Below are positions 8,884 to 17,143 of a stretch of DNA of 64,000 bases, one piece after another (positions within the stretch are counted from its first letter, which is position 1; every line of letters starts with the position of its first letter). Below the pieces are notes generated by a model that saw only the letters and a program-made list of their open reading frames with translations, was not told the origin of the DNA and searched no databases. This DNA is from Ruania albidiflava DSM 18029 (GTDB taxonomy: Bacteria > Actinomycetota > Actinomycetes > Actinomycetales > Beutenbergiaceae). The stretch spans positions 102,070 through 166,069 of the forward strand of contig NZ_ATWL01000010.1 of NCBI RefSeq assembly GCF_000421225.1, written 5' to 3'. The position numbers were made by a program, and so were the translations under genes.

Positions 8884-10284
8884 CTACGCACCCTCGAGGA
8901 GCTCGGTGACCAACGCAGCGACCGGGGACCGCTCCGAACGGGTGAGGGTCAGGTGCGCGAACAGCGGGTGCCCCTTGAGCGACTCGATCACTGCGGCGAT
9001 CCCGTCGTGCCGCCCGACGCGCAGGTTGTCCCGTTGGGCGACGTCGTGGGTGAGCACCACCTTGGACTTCTGCCCGATCCGGGACAGCACGGTGAGCAGC
9101 ACGTTCCGCTCCAGGGACTGCGCCTCGTCCACGATCACGAACGCATCGTGCAGCGACCGGCCGCGGATGTGCGTCAACGGGAGCACCTCGAGCATGCCGC
9201 GGTCCATCACCTCGTCCACCACGTGCGAGGAGACCACCGCGCCGAGGGTGTCGAACACCGCCTGGGCCCAGGGGTTCATCTTCTCCGACTCGTTGCCGGG
9301 CAGGTAGCCCAGCTCCTGGCCGCCGACGGCGTACAGCGGCCGGAACACCACCACCTTGCGGTGCTCTCGGCGTTCCAGCACCGCCTCCAGACCGGCGGAC
9401 AGCGCCAGAGCGGACTTGCCGGTGCCGGCCCGGCCGCCCAGGGAGACGATGCCGATATCGGTATCGGTGAGCAGATCGATGGCGATCCGCTGCTCGGCGC
9501 TGCGCCCGTGCATGCCGAACACCTCCCGGTCGCCGCGCACCAGCTGGACCTGCTTGTCCGGGGTGGTCCGCCCGAGCGCCGATCCTCGTGGGGAGGAGAG
9601 CACCAGCCCGGTGTGGCAGGGCAGGTCGCGCAGCATCTCCCCGCTGGTCAGGTCCGCCACCGCAAGGTGCTCCGTAGCGAACAGCCGACCCATCTCCGCC
9701 TCGGTCAGCTGACCCTCGGCCATGCCTGACCAGCCGGACTCTACCGCGAGCTGGGCGCGGTACTCCTGAGCGCTGATGCCCACGGCGGAGGCCTTCACCC
9801 GCATCGGCAGGTCCTTGGAGACCACCACCACCGCTTCGCCCTCGGCGCGCAGGTTCGCGGCCACGGACAGGATGCGGGTGTCGTTGTCCGCCAGCCGCAT
9901 CCCCGAGGGCAGCACTGCCGGGTCGGAGTGGTTCAGCTCCACCCGGAGGGTGCCGCCGGCCTCCAGCGGTACCGGCTGGTCCAGGAAGCCATGCTGGCAC
10001 CGCAGGTCGTCCAAGAGCCGCAGCGAGCTGCGGGCGAAGTAACCGAGCTCGGGGTGGTGACGCTTGGCCTCCAGCTCGGTGATCACCACGATCGGCAGCA
10101 CCACGTCGTGCTCGGCGAACCGGAACATCGCCCGCGGGTCGGACAGCAGCACCGAGGTGTCCAGCACATAGGTGCGGCGACCGTCGGGGGCACCAGGAGC
10201 GGGGCCGGTGAGCTCCTCACCTCCCGGACCGGTCCCCGTCCCGACGTCGGACGGCGTGGAGGTGGTGAGGGACTCACGACGCAC
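8884..10284 (-). CDS. PhoH-family protein: PIN domain plus PhoH ATPase
   Basis: A 466-residue protein of the PhoH2 architecture. A PIN RNase domain starts near residue 37 ([36 protein letters not shown]), and a PhoH P-loop ATPase follows, with Walker [11 protein letters not shown] near 284 and Walker [10 protein letters not shown]. PhoH2 proteins of this build have RNase and RNA helicase activity in mycobacteria. The GTG at 10284 was chosen because CAGGAG stands 6 bases before it; a longer frame back to 10431 has only low-complexity sequence and no ribosome site. Confidence 0.9.
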   Translation of the reverse strand: MRRESLTTSTPSDVGTGTGPGGEELTGPAPGAPDGRRTYVLDTSVLLSDPRAMFRFAEHDVVLPIVVITELEAKRHHPELGYFARSSLRLLDDLRCQHGFLDQPVPLEAGGTLRVELNHSDPAVLPSGMRLADNDTRILSVAANLRAEGEAVVVVSKDLPMRVKASAVGISAQEYRAQLAVESGWSGMAEGQLTEAEMGRLFATEHLAVADLTSGEMLRDLPCHTGLVLSSPRGSALGRTTPDKQVQLVRGDREVFGMHGRSAEQRIAIDLLTDTDIGIVSLGGRAGTGKSALALSAGLEAVLERREHRKVVVFRPLYAVGGQELGYLPGNESEKMNPWAQAVFDTLGAVVSSHVVDEVMDRGMLEVLPLTHIRGRSLHDAFVIVDEAQSLERNVLLTVLSRIGQKSKVVLTHDVAQRDNLRVGRHDGIAAVIESLKGHPLFAHLTLTRSERSPVAALVTELLEGA

Positions 10285-10358
10285 GGCTAGCTCCTGCTGG
10301 TCGGCCGCACTCGCCGGCGGCGGGGCCGCGGTGAGTGCGGGGTGCGGACCGTCGGCCC

Positions 10359-10377
10359 GAGGGGCCGGCGGCCCCTC
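10359..10377 (-). terminator. GC-rich hairpin between uppS and phoH
   Basis: Perfect 8-bp stem GAGGGGCC / GGCCCCTC with a 3-base loop, in the 283-base space between the uppS stop and the phoH start. It lies about 190 bases downstream of uppS, so it may end that transcript or may simply be structured leader of phoH. Apart from it, 10285-10567 shows no gene or site I can support. Confidence 0.4.
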
Positions 10378-10567
10378 ACCCACAAGTCGAGTTCCATGGG
10401 CTGGCCTTCCGGTGGGTGGCAGGGCTGCCACCCGATGGCCTCAACGTACGACGCGCAGAGCGCGTTGGCGCGCACGCGCTCGGGCGTGGCGCAGATCACA
10501 CGAGATGTTCATCGCCCGTTCACCCCCAAGACCCCGGTGCGCGGGCCGACCACGGTGAGCTTCGCCG

Positions 10568-11329
10568 TCAGCGGCCCATGCGGCGTTCTCGGCCGGCGTA
10601 GTCGCGCAGGGCGCGCAGGAAGTCCACGCGGCGGAAGTCCGGCCAGAACGCTTCGCAGAAGTAGAACTCGCTGTGCGCGCTCTGCCAGAGCAGGAACCCG
10701 CCCAAGCGCTGCTCCCCCGAGGTGCGGATCACCAGGTCCGGGTCGGGCTGCCCCTTGGTGTACAGGTGCTCGGCGATGTGCTCCACCGTGATCGACTCGC
10801 CGATCTCCTCGAGCGTCCTGCCCGCAGCGACGTACTCGGCGATCAGGGAGCGCACTGCCCCAGCGATCTCGTGCCGACCGCCGTAGCCTACGGCGATGTT
10901 CACGTGCAGTCCGGCCACGTCGCTGGTGAGCTCCTCTGCGGCGCGCAGCCGGTCGGCGATCTCGGCCGGCAGCAGGTGCAGCTCGCCGACCAGCTGCAGC
11001 CGCCACCGCCGGGTGGTGGCCAGCTTGGCGACCGTGGCTGCGATGATCTCCAGCAGGTCGGCGACCTCGCGCTCGTCCCGGCGCAGGTTGTCGGTGGAGA
11101 GCATCCACAACGTCACCCGTTCGATGCCCACGTCCTCGCACCAGCCGAGCAGGTCGGCGATCCGGTCTGCTCCGGCCTGGTGACCCTGGGCCGTGGCCAG
11201 ACCGGCCGAGCGTGCCCAGCGCCGGTTGCCGTCCAGCATCAGACCCACGTGGTGCGGGAGCTGTGCACCCTGCAGTGCCCGGGTGAGCCGTCGCTCGTAC
11301 AACCCGTACAGGAACGCGGGTGGGCGCAT
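10568..11329 (-). CDS. uppS: Isoprenyl (cis-prenyl) diphosphate synthase, UppS family
   Basis: Cis-prenyltransferase of 253 residues that condenses IPP onto an allylic diphosphate. Family signatures are visible: GLMLDGNRRWAR with the catalytic Asp, QGHQAGADRI, LWMLSTDNLRR, and the C-terminal PDLVIRTSGEQRLGGFLLWQSAHSEFYF. The start at 11329 follows AGGAGG by 4 bases. The neighbouring divergent hemolysin III gene mirrors Mycobacterium Rv1085c-Rv1086, where the enzyme makes Z,E-farnesyl diphosphate, so a short-chain product is as likely as undecaprenyl diphosphate. Confidence 0.93.
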   Translation of the reverse strand: MRPPAFLYGLYERRLTRALQGAQLPHHVGLMLDGNRRWARSAGLATAQGHQAGADRIADLLGWCEDVGIERVTLWMLSTDNLRRDEREVADLLEIIAATVAKLATTRRWRLQLVGELHLLPAEIADRLRAAEELTSDVAGLHVNIAVGYGGRHEIAGAVRSLIAEYVAAGRTLEEIGESITVEHIAEHLYTKGQPDPDLVIRTSGEQRLGGFLLWQSAHSEFYFCEAFWPDFRRVDFLRALRDYAGRERRMGR

Positions 11330-11477
11330 CGAGCCTCCTGGGGTGGTGCGAGCAGCAACAGCGGCCCGCGGGTGCGCGCGGGTCGGTTGCCACCGTAGTC
11401 CCCAGAGCCACGGCCACGGCAGCGTTCGGGCCGGTTGCACCGAGCCCACACATCTTCTCTACACGAACGGTGGCACA

Positions 11478-11508
11478 CCTACGAGTGCGTAACTTACGAT
11501 GGCGTAGG
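11478..11508. promoter_or_regulatory. 31-base symmetric operator-like element upstream of hemolysin III gene
   Basis: Pattern CCTACG-N4-CGTAA-N-TTACG-N4-CGTAGG. All 22 specified bases are perfectly dyad-symmetric about 11493, and only the two N4 spacers and the centre base are not. It lies 54-84 bases ahead of the hemolysin III ATG in the divergent region with uppS, where a promoter is expected. The symmetry suggests a dimer of dimers of a TetR- or GntR-type regulator. The protein that binds it is unknown. Confidence 0.7.
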
Positions 11509-11561
11509 AATCCCGTCGCCGGGCCAGCATCCCGTAGCCGGGTCTCAGCACAGGAGGCGTC

Positions 11562-12263
11562 ATGCCCAACCCCCGCCCGCACACTGCCGTAGCCAGCGCC
11601 GATGCGGTGGACGAGGCGGTGGCCCAGACGCCGCCGAAACCCCGACTGCGCGGCTGGATCCACGCCGTGATGGCGCCGCTGTCGCTGATGGTCGCCCTGG
11701 TGCTGGTGATCGGTGCACCGACGCTGACCGGGAAGGTCACCACGGCGATCTTCGGAGCCGCGACGATCATCCTGTTCGGCACCAGCGCCGTGTACCACCG
11801 GGGTACTTGGTCCCCGCAGGCGACCGCCGTGCTCCGGCGCCTGGACCACTCGAACATCTTCCTGGTGATCGCCGGCACCTACACACCGCTGGCAGCACTG
11901 CTGCTGCCCGAGGGCACGGCGCGGCTGCTGCTCTGGCTGGTCTGGGGCGGGGCGGTGCTCGGGCTGCTGGCCAGGGTCTTCTGGTTGTCCGCACCGCGGT
12001 GGCTGTACGTGCCGATCTACATCGCCCTCGGGTGGGTGGCGGTCGGCTTCCTGCCGGCGTTCTGGTCCTCCGGCGGACCAGCGATCGCGCTGCTGGTGAT
12101 CATCGGCGGCCTCGGATACACCCTCGGGGCGGTGGCCTACGGGGTCAAGCGGCCCAACCCGGTGCCGGGCTGGTTCGGGTTCCACGAGATCTTCCACACC
12201 GGCACGGTGATCGGCTACGGCTGCCATGCAGCGGCGATCTACCTGGCCGCGTTCAGCACCTAG
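11562..12263 (+). CDS. Hemolysin III / PAQR-family membrane protein
   Basis: A 233-residue integral membrane protein of the YqfA/HlyIII (PAQR) family with seven predicted hydrophobic segments. The family metal-site pattern is present: an early Ser and His in GTSAVYHRG, LDHSNIFLVIAGTYTPL, and the C-terminal HEIFHTGTVIGYGCHAAAIYL with the histidines. Bacterial members are linked to membrane lipid homeostasis; hemolytic activity should not be assumed. The ATG follows an AGGAGG by 4 bases and a long symmetric operator by 53. Confidence 0.92.
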   Translation: MPNPRPHTAVASADAVDEAVAQTPPKPRLRGWIHAVMAPLSLMVALVLVIGAPTLTGKVTTAIFGAATIILFGTSAVYHRGTWSPQATAVLRRLDHSNIFLVIAGTYTPLAALLLPEGTARLLLWLVWGGAVLGLLARVFWLSAPRWLYVPIYIALGWVAVGFLPAFWSSGGPAIALLVIIGGLGYTLGAVAYGVKRPNPVPGWFGFHEIFHTGTVIGYGCHAAAIYLAAFST

Positions 12264-12288
12264 CCCCGCCTAGCCTGCCGCACGCCGC

Positions 12289-13119
12289 TCAGCGCTCGAG
12301 CGGCTCGAGCGACCCCGGCGCCCCGGGCACCACGTGGAACTGACGGTGGATGAGGCTGGGCAGGGTGGTGCGTGCCTGGGCCACAGCATCCGCATCCAGC
12401 TCCGAGTGCAGGATCACCGCATCGTTGGCGGCACCCTGGTCGATCACTGTTCCCCACGGGCTGATCACTGCAGACCGGCCGACCCGCCCCTCGCCGGGCT
12501 GGCTAGCCAGCAGCAGGTAGCTGGTGTTCTCCAGCGCACGGGAGCGGGCGAGCACCTCGAGCTGCTCGACCTTGCCCGGCCCGTCCGCCCAGGCGGCGAT
12601 CACCACCAGCACCTGCACGCCGGAGTCGGCGAGGAGCCGGAAGATCTCGGGGAAGCGCAGGTCGTAACACGTAGCCACCCCGATGCGCAGCCCGCCGACC
12701 TCGGCGGTGAGCAGGTTGCCCGCCCCGGGAGGACCGCCGTCGAGCAGGTCTGACTCACGGACCCCGAAGGCATCGAACAGGTGCACCTTGCGATACTCCC
12801 CCACCACCTGCCCGTCCGGGCCGACCAGCACGGCGAGGTTCTCGCACCGTCCCTGGGCACCGGTGGGCACCATCGTGCCGGCGACCACCCAGACGCCGAC
12901 CTCGGCCGCTGCGGCGCGCACAGCGGTCAGGAACAGCCCGTCCCGCGGTTGTGCGAGCTCGCGGGTGAGGCGCGGCGCCCAGCCGGAGGCATACTCGGGC
13001 AGCACCACCAGGTGGGCACCTCCACGGGCAGCGTCCCGCACGGCGGCCGCGCTGCGCTCGGCGGCCGCGGCGGCGTCAGCTCCGGCGGCTAGCTGCACGA
13101 CAGCGACCGGGAGCCTCAT
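12289..13119 (-). CDS. Carbon-nitrogen hydrolase (nitrilase superfamily)
   Basis: A 276-residue amidase-type hydrolase. The catalytic Glu-Lys-Cys triad is visible as VLPEYASG, YRKVHLFDAFG and GVATCYDLRFPE. The sequence resembles the omega-amidase/Nit branch that repairs or deaminates small amides, but the substrate is not determined. The ATG overlaps the stop of the small membrane protein gene (ATGA), which in turn overlaps mca, so the three form one transcript on the minus strand. Confidence 0.92.
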   Translation of the reverse strand: MRLPVAVVQLAAGADAAAAAERSAAAVRDAARGGAHLVVLPEYASGWAPRLTRELAQPRDGLFLTAVRAAAAEVGVWVVAGTMVPTGAQGRCENLAVLVGPDGQVVGEYRKVHLFDAFGVRESDLLDGGPPGAGNLLTAEVGGLRIGVATCYDLRFPEIFRLLADSGVQVLVVIAAWADGPGKVEQLEVLARSRALENTSYLLLASQPGEGRVGRSAVISPWGTVIDQGAANDAVILHSELDADAVAQARTTLPSLIHRQFHVVPGAPGSLEPLER

Positions 13120-13457
13120 CGCGTTCTCCCGCCGCCCTCGTCGGTCGTGGAGCGATCCGGCACCTCCGGGGACCCTGCCGGGGGCGGGTCGCCCGGCTCC
13201 GTACCGGTGGCGGTCGACCCGGCACCGCTGGCGTCGGACGCCCCGTGCTCGGTCTCGGCCTCCTGCCGCTGCTGCTCACGGGCCGCGGCGTTCGCCTGGA
13301 TCCTGCGCTGGTGCCGGGTGAAGGACCAGGCGAGCAGCACGATCATCACCGCCAGGACGAGGAAGGCGATGAACGCACCGATGCCGGGGCTGGCGTCCTC
13401 CGGGTCGATACCGCCGGCCAGGACCAGCGGCCGGGTGAGCAGCACCGCCGCGCTCAT
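13116..13457 (-). CDS. Small single-span membrane protein of the mca operon
   Basis: 113 residues. One hydrophobic segment spans about residues 25-46 ([20 protein letters not shown]) and is followed by a basic RHQRRIQAN patch and a charged, disordered Glu/Pro/Gly-rich tail, so an outside N-terminus and cytoplasmic tail are likely. No enzymatic motif is seen. The ATG overlaps the mca stop by four bases, and its own stop overlaps the hydrolase start. Mycobacterium has a comparable small membrane protein (Rv1083) beside mca. Function unknown. Confidence 0.85.
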   Translation of the reverse strand: MSAAVLLTRPLVLAGGIDPEDASPGIGAFIAFLVLAVMIVLLAWSFTRHQRRIQANAAAREQQRQEAETEHGASDASGAGSTATGTEPGDPPPAGSPEVPDRSTTDEGGGRTR

Positions 13458-14326
13458 CGCCGGACCCCGTGGAACAGGTCGTCCTCCGGAGTCTGCACGT
13501 CCACCCGGGACTGGGCCAGCTCGAACTCCTCCACCGGCCAGGCGACCTTCTCGATGTCCCGAGGCACGGCGAAGAAGAAGCCGTCCGGGTCGATCTGGGT
13601 GGCATGCGCCAGCAACGCCCGGTCCCGCTGGTCGAAGTAGTCGGCGCACTCGATCCGGGTGGTCACCTTCTCCGCCCGGTCGTCGCGGTCCCAGCGGTCC
13701 ATCCAGTCAGCGTACGGCGACTGCCTGCCCGCCTCGACCAACGCCTCGTGCAGCGCCCGGATGCGGCTGCGGGAGAAGCCGTGGTCGTAGTACAGCTTGG
13801 ACACCTCCCAGGCCGGGCCGGCCGTGGGGAAGGCGTCGGGATCGGCAGCAGCGTCGAACGCTGCCACCGACACCTTGTGCGTCATCACGTGGTCCGGGTG
13901 TGGGTAGCCACCGTTCTCGTTGTAGGTGGTCATCACCTGCGGGCGGAACTCGCGCACCACCCGCACCAGCGCCTCGGTGGCCACCTCCAACGGTTCCAGA
14001 GCGAAGCAGCCGGGGGGCAGCGGCGGCAGCGGGTCACCTTCGGGCAGCCCGGAGTCCACGAACCCGAGCCACTGCTGGGAGATGCCGAGCGCATCGGCAG
14101 CAGCAGCCATCTCTCGGCGCCGGAACCCGGGCATGTCCCGCAGCACCTCCGGGTCGCCCTGCAACCGGGGGTTGAGGATGTCGCCGCGCTCACCGCCGGT
14201 GCAGGTGACCACCAGTACCTGGACGCCTTCGGCGGCGTACCGGGCCATCGTTGCCGCTCCCTTGCTCGACTCGTCGTCGGGGTGGGCGTGCACGGCCATC
14301 AGCCGCAGTTCCTGTGCGCCGGCCAC
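13454..14326 (-). CDS. mca: Mycothiol conjugate amidase Mca
   Basis: Zinc amidase that cleaves mycothiol S-conjugates of electrophiles and drugs, releasing a mercapturic acid for export. The 290-residue product has the zinc motif AHPDDESS near the N-terminus, TCTGGERG, and [11 protein letters not shown]. The segment [10 protein letters not shown] and the length favour Mca over the deacetylase MshB. It begins the minus-strand operon mca, small membrane protein, C-N hydrolase. It is divergent from the DUF4307 gene, as in other actinobacteria. Confidence 0.95.
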   Translation of the reverse strand: MAGAQELRLMAVHAHPDDESSKGAATMARYAAEGVQVLVVTCTGGERGDILNPRLQGDPEVLRDMPGFRRREMAAAADALGISQQWLGFVDSGLPEGDPLPPLPPGCFALEPLEVATEALVRVVREFRPQVMTTYNENGGYPHPDHVMTHKVSVAAFDAAADPDAFPTAGPAWEVSKLYYDHGFSRSRIRALHEALVEAGRQSPYADWMDRWDRDDRAEKVTTRIECADYFDQRDRALLAHATQIDPDGFFFAVPRDIEKVAWPVEEFELAQSRVDVQTPEDDLFHGVRR

Positions 14327-14419
14327 TGAGGATCTCCTGGGGATCGTGGGAGTGTGACAATAGGGACGGACGCTCGCCGACGAGGCAGATCGCGTCCGTC
14401 AGACAGGTCCAGTCTAAGG

Positions 14420-14854
14420 ATGTCACGCGTGGTGGACTCGACGACCCCCTCCGACCGCACGGCCCAGGTGCTCGCCGAGCGGTACGGCGCCCCTGTCCCC
14501 GCGCGGCGGCGCCGCCGCGCCCTCTGGTTCACTGCCGGCGGGCTCGCAGCGGTCGGGGTGGCCGCGCTGGTGATGATCGGCATCGGGTTCTTCGAACCGG
14601 ACGCGACCGCCAGCCAGGTGGGCTTCGACGTGGTAGACGACTCCCGGGTGCACGTGATCTTCGACGTCACCAAGCCGGAGGAGGCCACCGCCACCTGCAC
14701 GCTGGAAGCGCTGACCGAGGGCTACGGGCAGGCCGGCATCGTCGACGTGACCATCGGCCCGCAGGACCGCCACACCACCCGGATCTCCGCCGACATCGCT
14801 ACCACTGAGCTGGCCACCACGGGAGTGATCCGCGAGTGCCGCCTGGTCGACTGA
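14420..14854 (+). CDS. DUF4307 family membrane protein
   Basis: About 144 residues. A short cytoplasmic head (TAQVLAERYGAP) and an Arg-rich stop lead to one transmembrane helix (ALWFTAGGLAAVGVAALVMI, near residue 40), then an extracytoplasmic domain with two cysteines (TCTLEAL and RECRLVD). This matches the actinobacterial DUF4307 family, typically found between mca and greA. Start choice is uncertain: the ATG at 14420 touches a TAAGGA ribosome site, and the GTG at 14429 would have better spacing. Function unknown. Confidence 0.85.
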   Translation: MSRVVDSTTPSDRTAQVLAERYGAPVPARRRRRALWFTAGGLAAVGVAALVMIGIGFFEPDATASQVGFDVVDDSRVHVIFDVTKPEEATATCTLEALTEGYGQAGIVDVTIGPQDRHTTRISADIATTELATTGVIRECRLVD

Positions 14855-14930
14855 ACCGGCAGGCCCGGGATGATCTGCGGGGGCGCGTAGCTCACGCCGT
14901 CTGCCTCGGTCAGGTGGGTGGTGACCAGAC

Positions 14931-16349
14931 TCACCCGTAGGTCGAACCCACCCAGTCCGCCCAGCCCTCCTGCGTCAGGGGCCGCCCGTCGAGCTGCCGG
15001 CTCACCTCACCCAGGGACGCTCCCGTGCTCCGGGCACGGCGGGCGAGCTCGAACGGGTCCAGCCCGATCGTCTCGGCGTAGCCGTATACGCTGGCGCTGA
15101 GTGCGTAGGCACAGAGGATCTCCTCACCGGGAGTGTCGAAGTCGGCGTCGGTGGGATAGTCCCAGCCGTCGGCCAGGCACTCGGTGATCCGTTCGGCCCG
15201 CCAGGAGCCAGGTGGGGCGAAGGAGCCGTCGGAGTCCCACAGCTCCTGGCTGTACTCGGCCCACCCCTCGCTGACCACCCGGGAGCGGTTCTCCGGGACG
15301 GGCAGCCAGGCGAAGGCTACGGCGTGGGTGAGCTCGTGGGCGGCCAGGGACCGTAACGCCTCGGTGGAGGTGAGCCCCTCCGGTCCGACCGTGACCACGC
15401 TGGAGCCCCAGGGGGTGGCCGCACCGGTGGCGGGCTCGGTGGCGATCTGCGGGTCCAGACCGGGGGCGGGCTCGAGGCGCAGCAGCGGGATGGTGAAGCC
15501 GGCGAGCTGCTCGTTGCTGCCGCCGGTGTCGAACCAGGTACCGGCGCGGTCCTCGTCCTCGGTGAGGAAGACGGTGAACCGGTCCACCGGTGCCCTGCCG
15601 GTGGCATCCGCGTACCGCTGCAGCACCCAGGATGCTGGTTCCTCCAGCTCCCCGCCCAGCTCCTCCAGCAGGTGCGCCTCGGAGTCAGCCACCGCCACCA
15701 GCACGTGGTCGGTGTGGCTGGCCCGCAGCGGGCCGGCATCCCAGGGCTTGACCGGCTCTGTGGTCTGCCACCCGGTGATCTGGCCTTCGCCGCCCGGGGT
15801 CACCGAGACCGTGATCCGGTACTGGGCGGCGGCGAGCAGGTAGTCGCCGGCTTCGGCGTAGTCGGTGGTCGCTCCCGCCTGCGGGGTACCCGGCGTGATG
15901 GCACCGAGCCGGATGGTCAGGTCAGCCGATCCACCGGGTCCGAGGCTCTCCAGCGTCCCGGACTCCACGGAGAGACCGCCGCCGCTCATCCCCAGGGCCA
16001 TCATGTTGTCCCACCACAGGTTCGCCCCGTCCGCGGCACCGGGGCCCACCTGGGCGAAGAAGGCCTGCCGGTCCACCTCGGCCAGTGCCTGGTTCAACGT
16101 GGCCAGGAACCTGTCGGCGGTGAAGGGTGCGTCCCCTCCGCTGACCTCTGGCGTGCTCGCGGTCGGTTGCGGAACCTGGGTGACCACGGGAGTGGGCACT
16201 GGGTGAGCCTCCGTGCTGCCGCTGATCAGCACGGGCAGGTAGCGCAGCCCACCGAGCACGACCGCAGCCACGGCGAGCACCACGAGCGCGGTTGCAGCCA
16301 CCCGGCGCCACCGCGGGCGGGGCAGCGCCGCCGGTTCCTCACCCGTCAT
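14931..16349 (-). CDS. Membrane-anchored extracellular zincin-like metallopeptidase
   Basis: A 472-residue protein with an N-terminal signal anchor (VAATALVVLAVAAVVLGGL, about residues 18-36) and a large extracytoplasmic part. A Thr/Pro-rich stalk is followed by an NTF2/lipoprotein-like region and, at 338-342, HELTH inside LAAHELTHAVAF, with a downstream EGWAEYSQ glutamate. This HExxH plus Glu pattern is that of gluzincins such as DUF4157/M1-like families; the exact family is not recognised. Two cysteines (TECLADG, ILCAYA) near the C-terminus may pair. The start at 16349 precedes the charged-then-hydrophobic anchor. Confidence 0.8.
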   Translation of the reverse strand: MTGEEPAALPRPRWRRVAATALVVLAVAAVVLGGLRYLPVLISGSTEAHPVPTPVVTQVPQPTASTPEVSGGDAPFTADRFLATLNQALAEVDRQAFFAQVGPGAADGANLWWDNMMALGMSGGGLSVESGTLESLGPGGSADLTIRLGAITPGTPQAGATTDYAEAGDYLLAAAQYRITVSVTPGGEGQITGWQTTEPVKPWDAGPLRASHTDHVLVAVADSEAHLLEELGGELEEPASWVLQRYADATGRAPVDRFTVFLTEDEDRAGTWFDTGGSNEQLAGFTIPLLRLEPAPGLDPQIATEPATGAATPWGSSVVTVGPEGLTSTEALRSLAAHELTHAVAFAWLPVPENRSRVVSEGWAEYSQELWDSDGSFAPPGSWRAERITECLADGWDYPTDADFDTPGEEILCAYALSASVYGYAETIGLDPFELARRARSTGASLGEVSRQLDGRPLTQEGWADWVGSTYG

Positions 16350-16355
16350 CGTGTC

Positions 16356-16383
16356 CTCACCTGAGCATTCTCGCCCAGGTGAG
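16356..16383. promoter_or_regulatory. Inverted repeat upstream of the zincin gene
   Basis: Perfect 8-base arms CTCACCTG / CAGGTGAG with a 12-base spacer, 7 to 34 bases before the zincin start codon. It may be an operator or a 5' UTR hairpin. Its position next to the start makes it relevant to the zincin gene rather than to greA, which starts 200 bases away. Confidence 0.5.
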
Positions 16384-16430
16384 CATAACCATCGTGCGGA
16401 GCGTAGAATTGCGCTCAGCGAGGAATGACG

Positions 16431-16461
16431 TTGACCATCAGCGTCGCTCGATCGGTATGAT
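16431..16461 (+). promoter_or_regulatory. Candidate greA promoter
   Basis: TTGACC at 16431-16436 and TATGAT at 16456-16461, separated by 19 bases, in the 236-base space between the zincin start and greA. The spacing is slightly long, but this is the best -35/-10 pair in the region and would give a greA leader of about 120 bases. Confidence 0.45.
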
Positions 16462-16585
16462 GGCTGTTTCCGCCGCCCCGGCGCGGCCGCATCGGTAGCC
16501 AGCCCGGGGACCGGAACTTTCCCGCACCCACCCGAGCTTGCGCCGTCGCAGCCGGCGGGCGGCATGACGAAACGAAGGAGGACTC

Positions 16586-17065
16586 GTGTCCGAAACCACA
16601 TGGCTCACTCAGGATTCCTATGACCGCCTGAAGGCCGAGTACGACCACCTCGTCGGTGTGGGCCGGACCGACATCGCCGACAAGATCGAGGCTGCCCGTG
16701 AGGAAGGCGACCTGAAGGAGAACGGCGGTTACCACGCGGCCCGCGAGGAGCAGGCCAAGCAGGAGGCCCGGATCCGGCAGCTGGACGAGCTGCTGCGCAA
16801 CGCGCAGGTGGGGGAACCGCCGGCCGACGACGGTGTGGTCGAGCCTGGCATGGTGGTGACGGTCTCGCTGGCCGGCGAGGAGATCACCTTCCTGCTCGGT
16901 TCCCGCGAGGTCGCCGGGGACACCGACCTGGACGTCTACTCCTCCGGTTCGCCGCTCGGTGCCGCCATCCTGGACCGCAAGGTCGGCGAGACCGCCGAGT
17001 ACACCACCCCGAACGGGAAGTCGCTCCAGGCGAAGATCCTCAAGGCCACGCCCTACGACGGCTGA
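16586..17065 (+). CDS. greA: Transcription elongation factor GreA
   Basis: Rescues backtracked RNA polymerase by stimulating transcript cleavage through the secondary channel. The 159-residue product has the N-terminal coiled coil with the acidic tip (AREEGDLKENGGYHAAREEQ) and a C-terminal FKBP-like domain ending in SPLGAAILDRKVGETAEYTTP. The GTG at 16586 is preceded by AAGGAGG at good distance. Its place near mca and DUF4307 matches actinobacterial gene order. It is convergent with ilvA, and a hairpin lies between. Confidence 0.96.
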   Translation: MSETTWLTQDSYDRLKAEYDHLVGVGRTDIADKIEAAREEGDLKENGGYHAAREEQAKQEARIRQLDELLRNAQVGEPPADDGVVEPGMVVTVSLAGEEITFLLGSREVAGDTDLDVYSSGSPLGAAILDRKVGETAEYTTPNGKSLQAKILKATPYDG

Positions 17066-17079
17066 CCCGCACGCTTCGC

Positions 17080-17112
17080 GGTGCCCGCCTGACCCTCGGT
17101 CCGGCGGGCACC
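17080..17112. terminator. Bidirectional terminator between greA and ilvA
   Basis: Perfect 10-bp stem GGTGCCCGCC / GGCGGGCACC with a 13-base loop, in the 78-base gap between two convergent genes. Being symmetric, it could stop transcription from both sides. Confidence 0.75.
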
Positions 17113-17143
17113 GGCGTCTGGGCGCACCCGCAGACGGGCACGT

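Noticed and set aside
12293..12311. Perfect CGCTCGAG / CTCGAGCG hairpin after hemolysin III
   Set aside because: It lies inside the last codons of the convergent hydrolase gene and encodes a Leu-Glu-Arg repeat; a terminator role is possible but not needed to explain it.
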